A stretch of DNA of 64,000 nt from the NCBI RefSeq assembly GCF_002913715.1, contig NZ_PPCE01000009.1:310001-374000 (forward strand), given 5' to 3'. The notes beneath the pieces are model-generated. The model was not told where the DNA came from. It made no database searches and saw only the letters and a program-made list of their open reading frames with translations. This document shows, piece by piece, positions 18,698-27,361 of the stretch (the first letter of the stretch is position 1; every line of letters starts with the position of its first letter). A program made the translations under genes and the position numbers. The DNA comes from Campylobacter concisus. Lineage in GTDB: Bacteria; Campylobacterota; Campylobacteria; Campylobacterales; Campylobacteraceae.

Positions 18698-18955
18698 TTA
18701 AGCCGACTTTTCTTTGAGATATTTGTTTATAAGAGTTGTGATCTCTTCACCGTGAGGAAATCTCGCTTCATCATTTCCAATGCGATCTTTCTTAGAAAAT
18801 ATAACATCTCCATTAACCTCGATGATGAAATTTCCACCATCACCTATAACCTTTTCGACTCTTGCATCACTAAAGTTCGCTTTTATTTCATCTTCTACAC
18901 GAGAAGCTACCGGACGATAGTTTCAAGAGTTGCAGTAAATAATTTTTACTTGCAT
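18698..18955 (-). CDS. SelW/Rdx-family selenoprotein with in-frame UGA (Sec) codon
   Basis: Read through one TGA, the minus strand gives an 85-residue protein, M-QVKIIYCNS-U-NYRPVASRV, then VEKVIGDGGNFIIEV and HGEEITTLINKYLKEKSA. The thioredoxin-like Rdx/SelW family has a CxxU or CxxC redox motif exactly here, and the UGA at 18923-18925 falls on the second redox position (codon 11, Cys at 8). Bacterial SelW members with CxxU are known from the family. Supporting context: an AAGGACAGAG ribosome-binding site, a TATAAT box at 18986-18991, a hairpin just after the UGA suited to a bacterial SECIS, and a terminator just past TAA. Expression needs SelA/SelB/SelC, which are not in this window. The substrate is unknown; a redox role in stress defence is the usual guess. 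Confidence 0.87.
18892..18906 (-). promoter_or_regulatory. candidate bacterial SECIS hairpin
   Basis: Starting 17 bases after the UGA, CUUCU pairs with AGAAG across a five-base loop CGUGU, placing a GU-containing apical loop 22-26 bases downstream of the UGA. Bacterial SelB-binding hairpins sit inside the coding region at about this distance with G/U in the loop. A second, closer hairpin, CUAUC-GUCC-GGUAG (18907-18920), lies directly upstream and may stack below it. Confidence 0.6.
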
Positions 18956-18985
18956 GCTCTGTCCTTTCTTGTGAAATAAGCCAAC

Positions 18986-18997
18986 ATTATATAAAAT
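18986..18997. promoter_or_regulatory. overlapping divergent -10 boxes (SelW / DJ-1)
   Basis: The minus strand reads TATAAT at 18991-18986 for the SelW gene. The plus strand reads TATATAAAAT at 18988-18997 for the DJ-1-family gene starting at 19040. The two promoters share bases, so use of one may exclude the other. Confidence 0.5.
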
Positions 18998-19039
18998 TTT
19001 ATTTAACAAATAAAACATATTATTGTAAAGGATAAATTT

Positions 19040-19591
19040 ATGAAAAAAGTTGCTGTGATTTTAGCTGAAGGATTTGAGGAGATAGAAGCACTAACTTCTG
19101 TTGATGTTTTACGTAGAGCTGGAGCGATAGCTTCTATTGTTGGGCTAAATGACGTAAACATCAAAGGATGTCACAATATATGCGTAAAAGCCGACGTAAC
19201 ACTTCGCGAGATGAAAGAGCTAGACTATGATGCGATCGTCCTTCCTGGCGGACTTCCAGGAGCTAGCAATCTAGCAAACGATACAAGACTCAAAGCAATT
19301 TTGCAAAATTTTGATAAAAGCAATAAGCTTATTTGTGCCATTTGTGCTGCTCCTATGGTGCTTGAGAGTGCTGGTGTGCTAAAAGATCATTTTGTTTGTT
19401 ATCCAGGATTTGAAGAAAATGTAAGAAGTGATAAAAGGGGTTATGATAACGGCAAGAGTGTATTGAGGGATCAAAATATTATTACAGCAAAAGGTCCTGC
19501 TTTTTCAATGGAATTTGCACTTTTTATAGTTAAAAATTTACTTGGCGATGAAGCGTATCTTAAAGTAAAGAATGATTTACTTTATAAATAG
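19040..19591 (+). CDS. DJ-1/PfpI (YajL/ThiJ-type) protein
   Basis: A 183-residue single-domain class I glutamine amidotransferase-like protein of the DJ-1/YajL branch. ILAEGFEEIEALTSVDVLRRAG supplies the conserved Glu near the active site, and LICAICAAPMVLESAG holds the nucleophilic Cys at the elbow. Family members act as oxidative-stress chaperones or deglycases; a thiamine-synthesis role (old ThiJ name) is not supported. AAAGGAT is the ribosome-binding site. It is divergent from the SelW-like gene, another thiol/redox protein. Confidence 0.92.
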   Translation: MKKVAVILAEGFEEIEALTSVDVLRRAGAIASIVGLNDVNIKGCHNICVKADVTLREMKELDYDAIVLPGGLPGASNLANDTRLKAILQNFDKSNKLICAICAAPMVLESAGVLKDHFVCYPGFEENVRSDKRGYDNGKSVLRDQNIITAKGPAFSMEFALFIVKNLLGDEAYLKVKNDLLYK

Positions 19592-19764
19592 CTTATAAAG
19601 ATAAAATAATTTTTTATTTAATTATTATTTTTAAACTTAAGATTAGATTTTGTTTAGTGATAGTTATAGAAGCTCTATATATACGAGTTTGTAGCTTTTA
19701 AGAATATTTTTCAAAAAAATATAATAAATTTTTGATTTTTTACATCTTTTTGACGAAAATTAGC

Positions 19765-19801
19765 TATTATCACACTAACCGAATAAATCGGTAATTTTTT
19801 T
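19765..19801 (+). promoter_or_regulatory. -10 box and leader hairpin with T-run before the RRM gene
   Basis: TATTAT (19765-19770) is followed within eight bases by a 5-bp stem ACCGA-ATAAA-TCGGT (19778-19792) and a run of seven T. The hairpin plus U-tract looks like a small intrinsic terminator placed directly in the 5' leader, 14 bases before the GTG start, so attenuation or temperature-sensitive structure is possible. Confidence 0.4.
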
Positions 19802-19814
19802 AAGGAATACTCCT

Positions 19815-20060
19815 GTGAATATTTATGTAGGAAATTTGTCGTATAGAACGACAGAGGCAGAATTAAAGGAAGCCTTTGCACAATTTGGTGAAGTAAGGCG
19901 AGCAAAAATAGTAAAAGATAGAGAAACTGATCGTTCAAAAGGCTTTGGCTTTGTTGAAATGGACGATGCAAATGAGGGACAAAAAGCTATAGACGCACTA
20001 AATGAAAAAGAACTAGGCGGACGTACTTTAAGGGTAAATGAGGCTAGACCAAGGGATTAA
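19815..20060 (+). CDS. RRM-domain RNA-binding protein
   Basis: An 81-residue protein that is almost exactly one RNA-recognition motif. RNP2 is IYVGNL at residues 3-8 and RNP1 is KGFGFVEM near 42-49, with the aromatic residues that stack on RNA present. The start is GTG, with AAGGAATAC upstream. Such single-RRM proteins occur in cyanobacteria and epsilonproteobacteria and are sometimes cold-induced; no glycine-rich tail is present. Its last 23 bases overlap the next gene in another frame. Confidence 0.93.
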   Translation: MNIYVGNLSYRTTEAELKEAFAQFGEVRRAKIVKDRETDRSKGFGFVEMDDANEGQKAIDALNEKELGGRTLRVNEARPRD

Positions 20061-20934
20061 TGACTATTTGCCACCAAATGGTGGCATAGCATCCCGCATA
20101 GCTCCTACGCCTAGTGGGTTTTTGCATGCTGGCAATGCTTATAACTTCATCCTAACTTATCTCTTGACACGTTCGGTAAATGGCATTTTGCACTTACGTA
20201 TCGATGATTATGATCTTAGTAGATACCGGCAAGAATTTGTTCAAAATATCTTTAATGTTTTAGATTTTTTGGAAATTGATTACGATAAAGGTCCAATTAG
20301 TGTAAGTGACTTTGAGCGTAATTTTAGCTTTAAGACGAGATCGCAAAGATATGAAAATGTGCTAAAAAAGCTTAATGAAATTTATATCTGCGAATGTTCA
20401 AGGACTAGAAAAAATGCCTACATAAACGGCATTTACACTAAAATTTGTAAAAATAAAAATCTAAAATTTATAAAAGACAAGACTGCCATTAGACTAAGCG
20501 TGGATGAGGGTGATCCTCTTGGTAAGCTTGTGGCAGAGCAAATGGGCGATTTTGTGATTTACAAAAAAGATTTTGCTCCTGCTTACAACTTTGCAAGCGT
20601 GATAGATGACGAGGATATGGGTATAAATTTGGTTGTTAGAGGTGAGGATTTAAAGGCTTGCACGCTAGCTCAAAGATACCTTGCAAAAAGGCTAAATTTT
20701 AGCTTTTATAATGCTAATTTTATTCATCATAAGCTACTTTTAAAAGATGGCAAAAAGCTCTCAAAAAGCTCAAAATCACCACCAATTAATCTAAAAGATA
20801 GCCCGCAAATTTATTACAAAATTTTAGCAAATGATCTTGGTTTAGATATAAAATCAGCAGACAAAATCCAAAATCTACTTTACGAGTTTAAGCTAAAAAA
20901 TATAGCCAAAAAATTTTTGCAAAGTATGAGCTAA
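20038..20934 (+). CDS. glutamyl-Q tRNA(Asp) synthetase-like protein
   Basis: A 298-residue protein resembling the catalytic half of GluRS without the anticodon-binding domain. It shows APTPSGFLHAGN (HIGH region), LRIDDYDLSR, and KLSKSSKS in place of KMSKS. A zinc-type CxC...YxxxC segment, YICECSRTR then IYTKIC, matches GluQRS (YadB), which glutamylates queuosine in tRNA-Asp. queC of the queuosine pathway is in this window. The start overlaps the RRM gene; an in-frame TTG at 20068 is an alternative. A degenerate GluRS paralogue is the other possibility. Confidence 0.75.
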   Translation: MRLDQGINDYLPPNGGIASRIAPTPSGFLHAGNAYNFILTYLLTRSVNGILHLRIDDYDLSRYRQEFVQNIFNVLDFLEIDYDKGPISVSDFERNFSFKTRSQRYENVLKKLNEIYICECSRTRKNAYINGIYTKICKNKNLKFIKDKTAIRLSVDEGDPLGKLVAEQMGDFVIYKKDFAPAYNFASVIDDEDMGINLVVRGEDLKACTLAQRYLAKRLNFSFYNANFIHHKLLLKDGKKLSKSSKSPPINLKDSPQIYYKILANDLGLDIKSADKIQNLLYEFKLKNIAKKFLQSMS

Positions 20935-20982
20935 ATTTATACTATATATGCAGTTTATCCCCGCCTTAATATTTTGCTTTGA

Positions 20983-21846
20983 TTATTTGAGCTTTGTCTC
21001 AAAAAATGCACTAAAAAGCGAGTTTATACCTTGCTTTGTAAATTTCTCCATTATCTTTTCGATCTGCGGTTTTTCTTGCCAGATGGGCTCATCTACGAGG
21101 CTCATTTTTGCTAGCTCATTTTGAGCATCTATGTAGCTACCAAGGCTATCAATTAGCCCCATTTTTAGGGCATTATGAGCTAAAAAGACCCTTGCGTTTG
21201 CCCACTCGTCTTTTTTCTTGATATCTAAATTTCTAGCCTCTGCCACGTCGCTTACAAATAGCATGTAAGCATCATTTACGAGCCCTTGCAAGCTCTCACG
21301 CTCTTGCTTGCTCCAGCTCCTCATAAAGGTGCCAGCCTCTTTAAACTCGCCAGCCTTCACCACCTGCTCGCTCACGCCTAAATTTTTGGCTAAATTTTCG
21401 ATGTTTGCCCCTTGCATGATGACGCCGATCGAGCCTATGAAAGCACCTGGGTTTGCAATGATAGTACCAGCATTTACGCCAGCGTAGTAGCTGCCACTCG
21501 CCATGTTTCCAGCTGCGTATGCGAGCACTTTTTTAGTCTCTTTTAGTCGCTTGACCGCCATGGCTAGCTCCACGCTTGGACTTAGCGCACCGCCTGGGCT
21601 ATCGATATAGAGCAGCACGCCTTTGATGTTGCTATCCAGCCTTGCTTTTTCGAGTGCATCTAAAATTTCACTAGTATCTACTATGGTGCCGGTGATGTCT
21701 ATGCGGACTAAATTTGGCTCTTTCATCTTGCTATCTGGCGCAAATACGAAAAATAAGATCAGTAAAAATATGAGTGCCTTAAAGTAGCTATTGATAAATT
21801 TAAAAATTCCCAAAATTCCTCTAAAAATAAGCCTTAAAATTTGCAA
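20983..21846 (-). CDS. sppA: signal peptide peptidase SppA
   Basis: A membrane-anchored serine protease (S49) that degrades signal peptides after release. It has 287 residues, the short single-domain form. A membrane helix covers about residues 20-41. The catalytic region includes DSPGGALSPS, GNMASGSYYAG with the nucleophilic Ser, and the lysine in KAGEFKEAGTF. The start overlaps the end of the upstream hydrolase gene by 13 bases, so the two are cotranscribed. Confidence 0.94.
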   Translation of the reverse strand: MQILRLIFRGILGIFKFINSYFKALIFLLILFFVFAPDSKMKEPNLVRIDITGTIVDTSEILDALEKARLDSNIKGVLLYIDSPGGALSPSVELAMAVKRLKETKKVLAYAAGNMASGSYYAGVNAGTIIANPGAFIGSIGVIMQGANIENLAKNLGVSEQVVKAGEFKEAGTFMRSWSKQERESLQGLVNDAYMLFVSDVAEARNLDIKKKDEWANARVFLAHNALKMGLIDSLGSYIDAQNELAKMSLVDEPIWQEKPQIEKIMEKFTKQGINSLFSAFFETKLK

Positions 21847-23051
21847 ATTTTGCCTCCGATATATAGTTTTTTAGCCTCGTTTGTGTGAAGTATGAGCTGA
21901 AGTATTAGCTCGCTATCATCGCACTCTAGGTCGTTATAGATTGCGATATCAGCCGCGCGTCCTGCCTTTATCTCGCCGTTATTTGTCCTAAGCGCCTTTG
22001 CGCCCCCATGCGTTGCAGCGACAAAAAGCCTAGTGGCAAGCTCGTTTAGATCAAGGCTAGCGTGGGTAAATAGGGCAGCTCTTAGTTCATGCCAAAAATT
22101 TAGGCTGATATTTGAGCTAAGGCCGTCTGTGCCGATATTTAAGCTGACCTCATTTTTAAAAATTTCTTTTAAATTTAGCGCCTTTTTGCCAAGCAGTCTA
22201 TTTGAAACGGCACAGTGTGTCACGCTGTGATGAGGCTTAAATTTAGTAAAATCGCTCACATAAACACAGTGCGTAAATAGCGTATCTACCTCACGAAACA
22301 TCTCAAAATAGCTCTTTGCGTCATACATTGGCTTTGGGGCCGGATTAAATCTTAAAAGATGTTTTTTAAACCCTCCGGTGCCACGCTCTAGCCACTGCTT
22401 TTCAGTCTTGCTCTCTAAAAAGTGCGTGCTTACAAGTAGCTCATCTTTTTTAGCCATTTCAAGGGCAGCTTTGGCGAGCTTGGGGTGCACAGAGTAGGGC
22501 GAGTGCAGCGATATGGCTGGGGTGAAATTTTGGCTTTTATAGCCCTTTGTTTTTTCAAATTTAGCTAAGAAATTTTGCAAATTTTGCTGAACCATCTGCT
22601 CATTTGAGCCTAAAATTTCACTAAAAAGTACGACTTTTAGAGGGCTAGCGGCTAAAATTTCAAGCTCAGAGCCAAAGCTAGATATCTCGCCAATGGTACA
22701 AACTCCGCTTTTTAACAGCGAATTTATAGCTTCACTCATCGCTTTTTTAGCGTCCATTTTAGCTAGCTCGCCGCCTTTATCGACGATAGAGCCAAGCCAT
22801 TTTATAAAGTCGCCATATTTTAGTGTGCTAACGTTTGAGCTAAACTCCAAATGAACGTGCGAGTTTATAAAGGCTGGGACAATCACGCTATCACCAAAGT
22901 CATAAATTTTCGCCTCTTTAAATTTCTTTTGCGCCTCTTTTTCGCTTGTAATTTCTAAAATTTTATCATCATCAATAACGACACAAGAATTTCTTAAAAT
23001 TTTTGGATTTTCTCCGCCAGTGATTATTTTTTTTGCTTTTAAAATTTCCAC
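21834..23051 (-). CDS. amidohydrolase, probable aminofutalosine deaminase
   Basis: A 405-residue metal-dependent hydrolase of the amidohydrolase superfamily (TIM barrel). The metal ligands lie in NSHVHLEF, VSTHFLE, FTHCVY and GTDGLSSN. Epsilonproteobacteria make menaquinone by the futalosine route, and a member of this family deaminates 6-amino-6-deoxyfutalosine. The sequence pattern and the neighbourhood (aroQ-folK-flhF side) match the C. jejuni gene assigned that role, so the function is inferred by recalled synteny. It is divergent from aroQ. SAH/MTA deaminase is the alternative. Confidence 0.8.
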   Translation of the reverse strand: MEILKAKKIITGGENPKILRNSCVVIDDDKILEITSEKEAQKKFKEAKIYDFGDSVIVPAFINSHVHLEFSSNVSTLKYGDFIKWLGSIVDKGGELAKMDAKKAMSEAINSLLKSGVCTIGEISSFGSELEILAASPLKVVLFSEILGSNEQMVQQNLQNFLAKFEKTKGYKSQNFTPAISLHSPYSVHPKLAKAALEMAKKDELLVSTHFLESKTEKQWLERGTGGFKKHLLRFNPAPKPMYDAKSYFEMFREVDTLFTHCVYVSDFTKFKPHHSVTHCAVSNRLLGKKALNLKEIFKNEVSLNIGTDGLSSNISLNFWHELRAALFTHASLDLNELATRLFVAATHGGAKALRTNNGEIKAGRAADIAIYNDLECDDSELILQLILHTNEAKKLYIGGKICKF

Positions 23052-23102
23052 ATTTGAGCCTTAAATTTTTGTTATTGTAGCGAAAATTTAGGAACGAAAA
23101 TG

Positions 23103-23108
23103 TATAAT
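23103..23108 (+). promoter_or_regulatory. -10 box for aroQ operon
   Basis: TATAAT lies 28 bases before the aroQ start, with AAAAAGGAG as a strong ribosome-binding site between them. It probably drives aroQ-peptidase-folK and possibly the flagellar genes behind. Confidence 0.6.
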
Positions 23109-23136
23109 TTGGGCTATTTAATCAAAAAGGAGTGAC

Positions 23137-23616
23137 ATGGATAAGAAGCTAAAAATAATGGTTATCCAAGGGCCAAATATCAACATGCTTGGCGCTAGAG
23201 AGCCAGGAATTTACGGCGTTATGAAGATGGAGGATATCCACTCTCAAATGAAGATCGTTGCTGATCAAAATGACGTTGAGATCGAGTTTTTTCAAAGTAA
23301 CCTTGAAGGCGAGCTAGTCGATAAGATCCAAGAGTGCTTGGGCGATGCTGACGGCATCATCATAAACCCAGCCGCTTACACTCACGCCTCTATCGCTATC
23401 CGTGACGCGCTAAGTGCGGTTGCGCTGCCAGTTATCGAGGTACATATCAGCAACGTTTATAGAAGAGAAGAGTTCCGCCACAAAAGCCTAATTGCACCAG
23501 TTGCGGCAGGCCAGATCGTGGGCTTTGGACCAGTTGGCTATCATTTAGCGATGATAGGTATGCTTCAAATTTTTGAGCAAATTAAAGCAGTAAGAGCAAA
23601 TCAAAAAGCACAATGA
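23137..23616 (+). CDS. aroQ: type II 3-dehydroquinate dehydratase
   Basis: The third step of the shikimate pathway, type II (dodecameric) enzyme, 159 residues. The N-terminal signature [19 protein letters not shown] contains the active-site region with Asn and Tyr; [34 protein letters not shown] and the substrate-binding Arg follow. It overlaps the downstream peptidase by four bases. Confidence 0.97.
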   Translation: MDKKLKIMVIQGPNINMLGAREPGIYGVMKMEDIHSQMKIVADQNDVEIEFFQSNLEGELVDKIQECLGDADGIIINPAAYTHASIAIRDALSAVALPVIEVHISNVYRREEFRHKSLIAPVAAGQIVGFGPVGYHLAMIGMLQIFEQIKAVRANQKAQ

Positions 23617-24638
23617 ATTTCATCTTAAAGGACGAAAACGCCGTATTTTACGAGTGCGGCTACAGCTGCGACAATGAGTTTTTGCTATGCCTTGATGGCG
23701 TAAAATACTTTTTCACGGACGCGAGGTATTATTTTGAGGTAAAAAGCTGCGTAAATGCAGGAGTAGTCGTTCTTTTGGCGCAGAGAAATTTAATAAGCGA
23801 GGTCAGGGCATTTTTAAGAAAGATGAAGCCAAGCAGCCTCGTTTTTAACCCTGACGAGTTAAGCTTAAGCGAGTATAACGTGCTTAGCAAAGGTTTTAAG
23901 ATAAATTTCAAGCCAAAGGCAAATTTTTCTAGGCTAAAGAGAATTTGCAAGAGCGAAGATGAGATAAAAATTTTAAAAAAGGCAAGCGAATTTGGAGCAA
24001 AATGCTTTGACGAATTTGCTAAATTTGTGCGTGAAAATGGCGAGGGGATGAGCGAGAAAGAGCTTCATTTTAACGCTTCACTCATCTTTAGGCAAAAAAA
24101 TGAGCTAGGTCTTAGCTTTGATCCGATCGTAGCGATAAATGAAAATGCCGCAAAGGCGCATGCATTGCCAGGGGATAAAATTTTAAAAAAAGGGGATTTG
24201 CTGCTACTTGATGCTGGTGTTAAATTTAAGCGTTACTGCTCTGATCGCACCAGAACTGCTTGCTTTGATGAAAATTTTAGCTTCTCAAAGGAACAAAAAT
24301 TTAAAAACGCCAAGATGCAAGAAATTTACGAGATTGTAAAAGAGGCTCAGGCTGCTGCGATAAAGGTCGCTAGAGCTGGAGTTAGGGCGTGCGAGATAGA
24401 CCTTGCAGCAAGAAGCGTGATAGCAAAGGCTGGATATGAAAAGGCCTTTTTTCACTCGACAGGACACGGTGTGGGTGTGGATATACACGAGCTTCCAGTC
24501 ATCTCAGCAAGGAGCGAAACGCTCATAAAAGAGGGCATGGTCTTTAGCGTGGAGCCTGGAATTTATCTAGAAAATGAATTTGGTGTGCGCATCGAGGACG
24601 TGGTGGTCGCAAGAGAAGGTGGGTGCGAAATTTTATGA
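23613..24638 (+). CDS. M24-family Xaa-Pro peptidase
   Basis: A dinuclear-metal aminopeptidase of the pita-bread fold, 341 residues, cleaving N-terminal X-Pro bonds. The N-terminal creatinase-like domain spans about 1-110. The metal ligands are visible in [33 protein letters not shown] and [20 protein letters not shown]. Whether it is a dipeptidase (PepQ) or aminopeptidase P cannot be settled by eye. It is translationally coupled with aroQ upstream and folK downstream. Confidence 0.93.
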   Translation: MNFILKDENAVFYECGYSCDNEFLLCLDGVKYFFTDARYYFEVKSCVNAGVVVLLAQRNLISEVRAFLRKMKPSSLVFNPDELSLSEYNVLSKGFKINFKPKANFSRLKRICKSEDEIKILKKASEFGAKCFDEFAKFVRENGEGMSEKELHFNASLIFRQKNELGLSFDPIVAINENAAKAHALPGDKILKKGDLLLLDAGVKFKRYCSDRTRTACFDENFSFSKEQKFKNAKMQEIYEIVKEAQAAAIKVARAGVRACEIDLAARSVIAKAGYEKAFFHSTGHGVGVDIHELPVISARSETLIKEGMVFSVEPGIYLENEFGVRIEDVVVAREGGCEIL

Positions 24639-25111
24639 GGCTAGCTGGAGCAAGAAAGATCGTAAAAAGCCGTTTTTGCCCTAGTTTTTTTCAAAAAAGA
24701 GATGAGTTTAAGTATGAGGCGCTAGTTGGCATGGGTGGCAACATCGGTGATAGCGCAAAGAGGTTTGATAAATTTATAAGAGCGGTTAGTGAAGATAGGC
24801 GTTTTCACGTAGTTGAAGTCTCGCCGATCCTTATAAATGCGGCGTTTGGCTACGAAGCGCAGGATGATTTTAGTAACGCTGTTATAAATTTACAAACATC
24901 TATGAGCCCTAGAGAAACTCTAAAAATTTTGGGGCACTATGAGAGTAAATTTAAGCGTGTCAGGACGTTTAAAAATGCGCCACGCACGCTTGATCTGGAT
25001 ATTTTGTATTTTAGTAAAAAAGTCTATAAAACGCCACGCCTTATCGTCCCACACCCAGGAGCCGATAAGAGGCTTAGCGTGATCGTGCCACTAGGGCTTA
25101 TGAGAGGTTAA
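24635..25111 (+). CDS. folK: 2-amino-4-hydroxy-6-hydroxymethyldihydropteridine pyrophosphokinase
   Basis: Pyrophosphorylates the pterin precursor in folate synthesis. About 158 residues from ATG 24635, which overlaps the peptidase stop (ATGA); an in-frame GTG at 24623 is a less likely start. HPPK features: LVGMGGNIGDSAKRF, ALVGMG preceded by a basic 30-residue extension, and RTLDLDILYFSKK with the metal-binding Asp pair. Its place just upstream of flhF is the same as in C. jejuni. Confidence 0.94.
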   Translation: MRLAGARKIVKSRFCPSFFQKRDEFKYEALVGMGGNIGDSAKRFDKFIRAVSEDRRFHVVEVSPILINAAFGYEAQDDFSNAVINLQTSMSPRETLKILGHYESKFKRVRTFKNAPRTLDLDILYFSKKVYKTPRLIVPHPGADKRLSVIVPLGLMRG

Positions 25112-25121
25112 AAGGATATAA

Positions 25122-26489
25122 ATGGCTACAAAATTTCATACTTTTACAGGTGAGAGCACCATTGAGGCTTTGAAAAAGGCTCAAGAAACGTGCGGCGAAA
25201 AGGCCATACTAGTTACTACAAAACAGATTCAAGCCAAAACGATAAATAAAAAACCGCTTTATGAAATTTTAGTAAGCGTCGAAGAGGACGACGTAAAGCA
25301 ACCCCTAAAACCAAATACAAAAGCCATAAATTACGAAAATGCCTACTCTAAATTTAATAAAAACTATGAACCTGCTAAGCCAAAATTTGAGATAAAAGAA
25401 GAACCGGCTAAATTTGAGGCAAAGACAGCATCACCCGAGCCTTACGATCCAAACGAGAGCGTGCTTTTAAATATCTCAGCTGCTGCAAAAGAGATAAGCA
25501 CGATCGCAAATGTAAATATCGATGACGTCAAAGATAAAGAGTCGAGCATACCAAATGGTATGAATAAAAAAATAGACGATGTGGCAAAGCAAGTAAGCGT
25601 GTTAAGCGAAAAAATAGGGCTCATAACTGACATGATCTGGGACGAGAAAGCACCAAATCGCAACAATCTCTCGATCCCACCAGAGTTTGCTAATATCTAT
25701 AAACTCGCAAAACAAAGTGGCATGAAAGATGAGCATTTAGAGGCTATCATGCAAACGACGCTTGAAAATTTGCCAGTTTCGATGAAGAGCAATCCAACTG
25801 CTGTAAAAAGGTACTTCTACTCACTTTTACGCAATATGTTACCTTGCAGAAAAGAGCCAAGCGATAAAAAACAACGTATTATGATGCTAGTTGGTCCAAC
25901 TGGAGTTGGTAAGACGACGACTCTTGCAAAGCTAGCGGCTCGTTTTGCTTACGGCAATGAAAAGCGGTATAAAACAGGCATCATCACGCTTGATACGTAC
26001 CGTATTGGAGCGGTTGAGCAGTTATTTCAATACGCTAAAATGATGAAGCTACCTATACTTGATGTTATCGAGATAGATGACTTTCAAAATGCTATAAAGC
26101 AGCTTAGCTACTGCGACGTAATCCTAATCGACACCACTGGAAATTCGCAGTATGACAAAGAAAAGCTTGAAAGGCTTGATAAATTTTTAAAGCATAGCGG
26201 TGCAAAGATTGATGTAAATTTGGTCCTTTCGGCTGGCTCAAAGGTCGAAGATCTAATAGAAATTTATAATGGATTTTCATTTTTGGATATTGACACGCTA
26301 ATAATCACCAAATTTGATGAGACAAAAATTTTTGGCAACGTCTTTTCGCTGATATATGAGACAAATACGCCGGTTAGCTACTTTAGCGTAGGCCAAGAGG
26401 TGCCTGATGATCTTGTGGAGGCAAAGAGCGAATTTTTAGTAGAGTGCGTGTTTGACGGCTTTACAAAGCAAAAGGCTAGCGATGAATAA
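25122..26489 (+). CDS. flhF: flagellar biosynthesis SRP-like GTPase FlhF
   Basis: A SRP-type GTPase that sets polar flagellar number and position and, in Campylobacter, is needed for the FlgSR-sigma54 cascade. It has 455 residues: an N-terminal B domain, a variable linker rich in Lys/Pro/Glu (about 70-120), then the N and G domains with VGPTGVGKTTTLAKLA, DTYRIGAVEQL and TKFDETKIFG. The last four codons overlap flhG. It heads the flagellar part of the operon. Confidence 0.97.
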   Translation: MATKFHTFTGESTIEALKKAQETCGEKAILVTTKQIQAKTINKKPLYEILVSVEEDDVKQPLKPNTKAINYENAYSKFNKNYEPAKPKFEIKEEPAKFEAKTASPEPYDPNESVLLNISAAAKEISTIANVNIDDVKDKESSIPNGMNKKIDDVAKQVSVLSEKIGLITDMIWDEKAPNRNNLSIPPEFANIYKLAKQSGMKDEHLEAIMQTTLENLPVSMKSNPTAVKRYFYSLLRNMLPCRKEPSDKKQRIMMLVGPTGVGKTTTLAKLAARFAYGNEKRYKTGIITLDTYRIGAVEQLFQYAKMMKLPILDVIEIDDFQNAIKQLSYCDVILIDTTGNSQYDKEKLERLDKFLKHSGAKIDVNLVLSAGSKVEDLIEIYNGFSFLDIDTLIITKFDETKIFGNVFSLIYETNTPVSYFSVGQEVPDDLVEAKSEFLVECVFDGFTKQKASDE

Positions 26490-27348
26490 TCAAGCGCAAA
26501 AATTACAAAATTTAGTCCAGTCACAAAGCAAGAACAAAAATACACATTTTATTGCGATAACTAGCGGCAAAGGCGGTGTTGGTAAGAGTACGATAAGTGC
26601 AAATTTAGCAAATGTTTTATCAAAAAATGGCTATAAAGTAGGACTATTTGATGCTGACATCGGCCTTGCAAACCTTGATGTTATCTTAAATGTAAAAATG
26701 GGTAAAAATTTACTTCACGTGCTAAAAGGCGAGTGCAGCCTAAAAGATATCTTGATACCTATAAATAAAAATTTGATCCTCATTCCTGGTGAAAGCGGCG
26801 ATGAAATTTTGAAATTTAACAATCAATTTTTATTTGAGAGGTTTTTAGATGAGGCGAGCGAGCTTGATGAGCTTGATTTTTTGATCATTGACACCGGAGC
26901 TGGCATAGGCGGTAGTACGCAGCTGTTTTTAGAAGCGGCTGATGAGGTCGTGGTGGTGACTGTGCCTGATCCTGCGGCGATAACCGATGCATACGCTGTC
27001 ATAAAGATCGTTTCAAGATTTAAAAATAGTGAGCTTTTGCTTTTAAATATGGTAAAAAATGAAGCAGAGGCGACTAGAATTTATGAAAATATCAAACGCG
27101 TTGCTAATGCAAATATCGGGCCTAGCTTAAATTTAGAGCTTATAGGATTTGTGGCTTCTGATAAGAATGTTTCAAGAAGTATAAAACAACGAACGCTTTT
27201 TACAGACGACGCTGCTTATGCTGAGCCTAGTGCCCAGATAAAACAGATAGCTTCGAATTTACTTTATAGGTTGGAACGAAAAGTGCTTAACGATGAGCAA
27301 AGCAGGAGCTTTGGGGGCTTCTTTAAGCGTTTGATAGAACAATTTTGA
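26482..27348 (+). CDS. flhG: flagellar number regulator FlhG (MinD-like ATPase)
   Basis: A ParA/MinD-family ATPase that works with FlhF to limit flagella to the poles and, in Campylobacter, also affects cell division. About 288 residues from ATG 26482; the open frame reaches TTG 26452, but the ATG overlapping the flhF stop gives the usual MNNQAQKLQNL start. The deviant Walker A is SGKGGVGKSTISANLA, followed by GLFDADIGLANLD and the Walker B DFLIIDTGAGIG. It is followed at 13 bases by a small membrane protein gene. Confidence 0.96.
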   Translation: MNNQAQKLQNLVQSQSKNKNTHFIAITSGKGGVGKSTISANLANVLSKNGYKVGLFDADIGLANLDVILNVKMGKNLLHVLKGECSLKDILIPINKNLILIPGESGDEILKFNNQFLFERFLDEASELDELDFLIIDTGAGIGGSTQLFLEAADEVVVVTVPDPAAITDAYAVIKIVSRFKNSELLLLNMVKNEAEATRIYENIKRVANANIGPSLNLELIGFVASDKNVSRSIKQRTLFTDDAAYAEPSAQIKQIASNLLYRLERKVLNDEQSRSFGGFFKRLIEQF

Positions 27349-27361
27349 TGGAGATTGAGCT

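Noticed and set aside
18698-18955. Interpreting the SelW TGA as a pseudogene stop
   Set aside because: The frame beyond the TGA is intact, the TGA is at the known Sec/Cys position, and promoter, ribosome-binding site and terminator are in place.
18752-18979. Plus-strand 75-codon ORF in the SelW region
   Set aside because: Antisense of the SelW frame, no ribosome-binding site or family resemblance.
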